Positions 15,906 through 18,657 of a stretch of 18,657 nt of DNA are shown here, one piece after another. Each line of letters opens with the position of its first letter. Position 1 is the first letter of the stretch. Made by a program: the position numbers and the translations under genes. The stretch comes from Planctomycetota bacterium. GTDB lineage: Bacteria; Planctomycetota; GCA-002687715; DRQF01. The notes under the pieces are model-generated. The model did not search any database. It was not told the origin of the DNA and saw only the letters and a list, made by a program, of their open reading frames with translations. The stretch spans positions 1 to 18,657 of the forward strand of contig WFTN01000510.1 of assembly GCA_015485455.1 (NCBI GenBank). Direction: 5' to 3'.

Positions 15906-17262
15906 GGTCGCTTAGCAGTCCATTCAAGAAGTCTCTGTCACTCTCATCAACAAGCTCCCCAGAGAACTCGCGAAACTGGGCGAGTGCTTGAGCCTTCAGC
16001 ATACCTTCTCCATCTACCCCATGATAGCCAAGGTCAGATGCTCGCCGCAGAAAATCTGTTTCCTTACCGTAGCGTAGATCAATGGCGAAAGACTCTCCTT
16101 CCGGCTTGGGCAAAGAAAGATCCGGTAAATCCATAGGAAGAGCCCAGACCAGTAAGTGGGTCGATGCCTTACCTAGTTGGCCAAGAGGAGCATGGTGGGC
16201 GTCAAACCTCTTAGCCAATGCTCTGCGGGCTTTTTCGTTCCGAGCATAGATTGTGATCGTCTCCACCCCCAATTCTCTTAGAGCCAAAACGACACTCGAA
16301 AGAACTCCTCCGGATCCGACCACAGCGGCAGATTTCGCTCCTCGAAACTGAGGATAGCCTTCGACAATCCCTTGTGGATCTTTTTGCCAGCCATGCCAAC
16401 CGTCTTCGCGCTTGGCGCAGGTATTCACTGCACCCGTCTCCCGTGCGCTTAGTTCCAGATGAGGGATCAAAGGACAAAGAGCCACTTTATGAGGTGCGGT
16501 CACCGAAAAACCAGCAAAACCAAAGGCGTCAAGGGCCTCAAAATCGGCCAAGAGATCATCCGTGGGCCAAGAGCCATAAAAACCGTTTATCCCATGCCTC
16601 TCCATCAGTCCATTGTGAATCAACGGACTCGCACTTTGAAGCTTCTCGCCCCCCAAGATGGCAAACAGTTGGGGCTCCGGCTTTTGGCGACGAGTGTGGC
16701 AATCATCTAAGAGCAGCTGACCCGGTGCGGAGATACCCCCAACTTCCATGGCCACGTAGCTGAGAGAATTGCGCCACAGGGACATGATGCGATTCGGCCA
16801 TGACTTAGGCCCCATGCCCAAAAAGGTGGTCGAAACCAGTTGTCCCATGGCTTCCTGAGCCTCCCGCAATGCCAAGAGGTCCTGGGCGTTGCGAACAAAG
16901 GTGGCCACCTTGACATGTCCACCCTGAGGCAGTTGGGCTTCCAGTGCTCTTGCCATCTCAACAAGAGTCTGGGTGTTTGGCGTCTTCTCATAATCATGGA
17001 AGGAGCGAATCTGATAGGGGCCCATTGGTCCAGAACATTTTTCGTCCAGCTCCAGGTCGACCCAAAAGACACCCCCCTCTAACAGGGCATGAAGGTCTCG
17101 ACCTCGTGGCGCCGCCAGGATTGGCAAAGGGGAAGTAAAGGGGGCAAGGCCCGGTGTCAAGTCCCCACGGATCTCCAGGATGTCAGCCCCTCTTCTCTTG
17201 GCTTCCTCAGCAAAAGAAAGGGGATTCTCAGCGTGATTTGCCGGCAGAGTGACAACAAGCAT
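15892..17262 (-). CDS. aroDE: Bifunctional 3-dehydroquinate dehydratase / shikimate dehydrogenase
   Basis: A 456-residue fusion carrying two successive steps from 3-dehydroquinate to shikimate. The N-terminal type I dehydratase (about 1-185) has EIRGD at 30-34, DLE with Glu71, His89 in SFHDY, the Schiff-base Lys118 in HVKVA, Arg158, and the SAPGQ loop at 178-182. The C-terminal shikimate dehydrogenase (about 196-435) has LQSASPLIHN (Ser210, Ser212), catalytic Lys259 in SVTAPHK, GAVNT at 277-281, the partner Asp295, the dinucleotide loop GSGG at 316-319, and GMLKAQALAQF near the C-terminus. Several usually fixed residues are altered: the NTD that carries the catalytic Asp reads QKD, and GAGGA reads GSGGV. 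Similar AroD-AroE fusions occur in plants, chlamydiae and some planctomycetes. The upstream site is weak (TAAGAC). The gene is first in an operon with aroC and divergent from the antiporter. Confidence 0.93.
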   Translation of the reverse strand: MLVVTLPANHAENPLSFAEEAKRRGADILEIRGDLTPGLAPFTSPLPILAAPRGRDLHALLEGGVFWVDLELDEKCSGPMGPYQIRSFHDYEKTPNTQTLVEMARALEAQLPQGGHVKVATFVRNAQDLLALREAQEAMGQLVSTTFLGMGPKSWPNRIMSLWRNSLSYVAMEVGGISAPGQLLLDDCHTRRQKPEPQLFAILGGEKLQSASPLIHNGLMERHGINGFYGSWPTDDLLADFEALDAFGFAGFSVTAPHKVALCPLIPHLELSARETGAVNTCAKREDGWHGWQKDPQGIVEGYPQFRGAKSAAVVGSGGVLSSVVLALRELGVETITIYARNEKARRALAKRFDAHHAPLGQLGKASTHLLVWALPMDLPDLSLPKPEGESFAIDLRYGKETDFLRRASDLGYHGVDGEGMLKAQALAQFREFSGELVDESDRDFLNGLLSDHGQQ

Positions 17263-17417
17263 GTCTTAGCATCCAAGGGACAAATTACTCTCCAAGTCTG
17301 ACGAACGACCGAAGTTATTCAAGAGACGTATCACAATACCACCCCAGCAATCGCCCAAAAGCAGACTTCGAGAATTCGGATATGATGCTCTCATCGAAGT
17401 AAGGAGACGGGATAGAC
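17263..17417. promoter_or_regulatory. Divergent intergenic region of aroDE and the antiporter gene
   Basis: A 155-bp region from which the two flanking genes diverge, so both promoters should lie here. On the plus strand TATGAT (17381-17386) is a possible -10 for the antiporter, but no good -35 precedes it. AAGGAG (17401-17406) is the antiporter ribosome binding site. On the minus strand no convincing pair was seen. I see no operator palindrome or T-box/TRP-type leader. Confidence 0.3.
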
Positions 17418-18657
17418 ATGGATGAATCAGTTGGCCTAATGCTGGTAGCCGTGGTTGGAGCGGCTGCCCAGTGGATTTCTTGGCGGCTCCGCATTCCAGC
17501 AATCCTGCTCTTGCTTCTTGGTGGAGTCTTGGCCGGGCCGGTATTGGGTTTCATTGATCCTGATGCACTCTTGGGAAGCCTCCTGCTTCCGGTTGTCTCT
17601 TTGTCTGTGGCCTTGATCCTCTTCGAAGGGGGATTGAGCTTGGAACTAAGAGAGACCCGCGAACTCAGAGGCAGCATCGTTTCCTTAGTGAGCTTGGGTG
17701 CTTTGGTGAGCTGGATTGTCGCCGCTATGGGGTCCCATTTCATTCTCACTATGGATTGGGGATTGGCATTCCTTTTGGGGGCGATCTTGACGGTCACGGG
17801 CCCCACGGTCATTGGTCCGATTCTCCGGCAAGTTCGGCCAACGGGTTCCTCCGGCACCCTGCTAAAATGGGAAGGGATCGTCATCGATCCTGTGGGGGCT
17901 ATGTTAGCCCTCTTGGTTTTCAAGATTCTGGTGGCCCAGACCAAGGGCGAAGCATTCAGCACCATCATGGTCGCCTTAGTCCTCACTCTTTTTGTCGGTG
18001 GTCTAGGCGGCTTTCTCTTGGCGCGCCTGATTCACCATGCCCTTCGGCGCCATTGGATTCCTGAATTCCTACAGAATCCCTTCATGCTGGCCGCCGTTAT
18101 CGGAGCTTTCGTCACCTCAAACATGATCCAAGAAGAGTCCGGGCTGTTAACAGTGACAGTGATGGGAGCAGTTTTGGCCAACCAAAAAACCGTCGTCCTA
18201 CATCACATCATCGAATTTAAGGAGAATTTGCGGGTCCTGCTGATCTCCAGCATTTTTATCCTATTGGCGGCGCGGGTCGATTTAGAAGCCCTAATCGACC
18301 TGGGCTGGCGGGCCGGCGCCTTCTTGGCCCTCCTTGTCTTCATCGGACGCCCTCTTTCGATCTGGGTCTCAACTTGCCGTTCCCGCAGCATTTCATGGCG
18401 AGACCGGGGGTTCCTCATGTGGATGGCACCCAGGGGCGTGGTAGCAGCGGCGGTCTCCAGCGTTTTCGCTCTCGAATTGCATCATGCCGGGGTTCATGGT
18501 GCTGATCTCTTAGTTACCGTGAGCTTTGCCGTCATCGTCGGCACCGTCACTCTTTATGGACTCACAGCCAAATTCGTGGCCAAGCAATTGGGCATAGCGG
18601 GTGGTGATGAAAACGGGCTGCTTTTGGTTGGTGCCCAAGAGTGGGTCAGACAATTGG
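17418..18657 (+). CDS. Cation:proton antiporter, CPA1/NhaP-like (3' end beyond window)
   Basis: An open frame of 413 codons running off the right edge. The ATG at 17418 follows AAGGAG by 11 nt. The product is highly hydrophobic, with about 11-13 predicted membrane helices. Family features include FEGGLSLEL near 70-80, TVTGPTVIGPILRQVRPT near 125-142, and EGIVIDPVGA starting at 152, whose Asp157 is the likely ion-carrying residue of the transmembrane-5 region. APRGVVAAAV near 335-345 matches the late NhaP-type motif. The last visible residues leave the membrane and read LLLVGAQEW, which could begin a soluble C-terminal domain such as a nucleotide-binding TrkA-type module, but this cannot be seen here. 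It would exchange Na+ or K+ for protons at the cytoplasmic membrane. The reverse-strand frame at 17315-17986 is its shadow. Confidence 0.9.
   Translation, partial: MDESVGLMLVAVVGAAAQWISWRLRIPAILLLLLGGVLAGPVLGFIDPDALLGSLLLPVVSLSVALILFEGGLSLELRETRELRGSIVSLVSLGALVSWIVAAMGSHFILTMDWGLAFLLGAILTVTGPTVIGPILRQVRPTGSSGTLLKWEGIVIDPVGAMLALLVFKILVAQTKGEAFSTIMVALVLTLFVGGLGGFLLARLIHHALRRHWIPEFLQNPFMLAAVIGAFVTSNMIQEESGLLTVTVMGAVLANQKTVVLHHIIEFKENLRVLLISSIFILLAARVDLEALIDLGWRAGAFLALLVFIGRPLSIWVSTCRSRSISWRDRGFLMWMAPRGVVAAAVSSVFALELHHAGVHGADLLVTVSFAVIVGTVTLYGLTAKFVAKQLGIAGGDENGLLLVGAQEWVRQL

Noticed and set aside
15423..16136. 237-codon plus-strand frame spanning aroC and aroDE
   Set aside because: It is antisense to two confidently identified genes and has no motif.
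17315..17986. 223-codon open frame on the minus strand
   Set aside because: It is opposite the antiporter gene, whose product has clear family motifs; the antisense product is low-complexity and basic.

Overview
The window is 18.7 kb of a bacterial chromosome with tightly packed genes. A Planctomycetota origin, or a close relative, is the best guess but is not proven. The reasons are: an ECF sigma factor of the type paired with serine/threonine kinases, overlapping a large kinase with a TPR-like tail; an AroD-AroE fusion; a large secreted sulfatase-like protein; and a secreted protein of a style I associate with planctomycetes. I see no insertion sequences, CRISPR arrays, rRNA or convincing tRNA, so the region reads as core chromosome with a few lineage-specific genes.

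Layout from left to right. (1) 10-113: a long, almost continuous hairpin whose G-U wobbles fit RNA made from the plus strand. (2) 147-1799, minus: ATP-type PEP carboxykinase. It is divergent from (3) 2126-6264, plus: a tightly coupled operon for a molybdenum hydroxylase of the xanthine dehydrogenase/aldehyde oxidase family. Gene order is a [2Fe-2S] subunit with a Tat signal, the Mo-cofactor subunit, an FAD subunit with a four-cysteine insertion, and a 79-residue cysteine-rich protein of unknown role. The likely product is an exported heterotrimer comparable with PaoABC. (4) 6471-7922, plus: a secreted protein of unknown function. (5) 8138-10978, plus: a secreted sulfatase-fold protein that has lost its nucleophile and metal-binding motifs and carries HEAT-like and beta-rich extensions. 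(6) 10993-14743, minus: a membrane serine/threonine kinase overlapping the ECF sigma factor gene upstream of it, probably one signalling unit. (7) 14907-17262, minus: aroC and an aroD-aroE fusion overlapping by 14 bp, which supply three late steps to chorismate. (8) 17418 to the right edge, plus: a CPA-type cation:proton antiporter, cut by the window end.

The most unusual items are the hairpin at the left edge, the degenerate sulfatase-like protein, and the Mo-hydroxylase operon with its cysteine-rich tail gene and no accessory factor beside it. Everything here was read by eye. Family names rest on motifs, promoter calls are weak, and no database search was possible.
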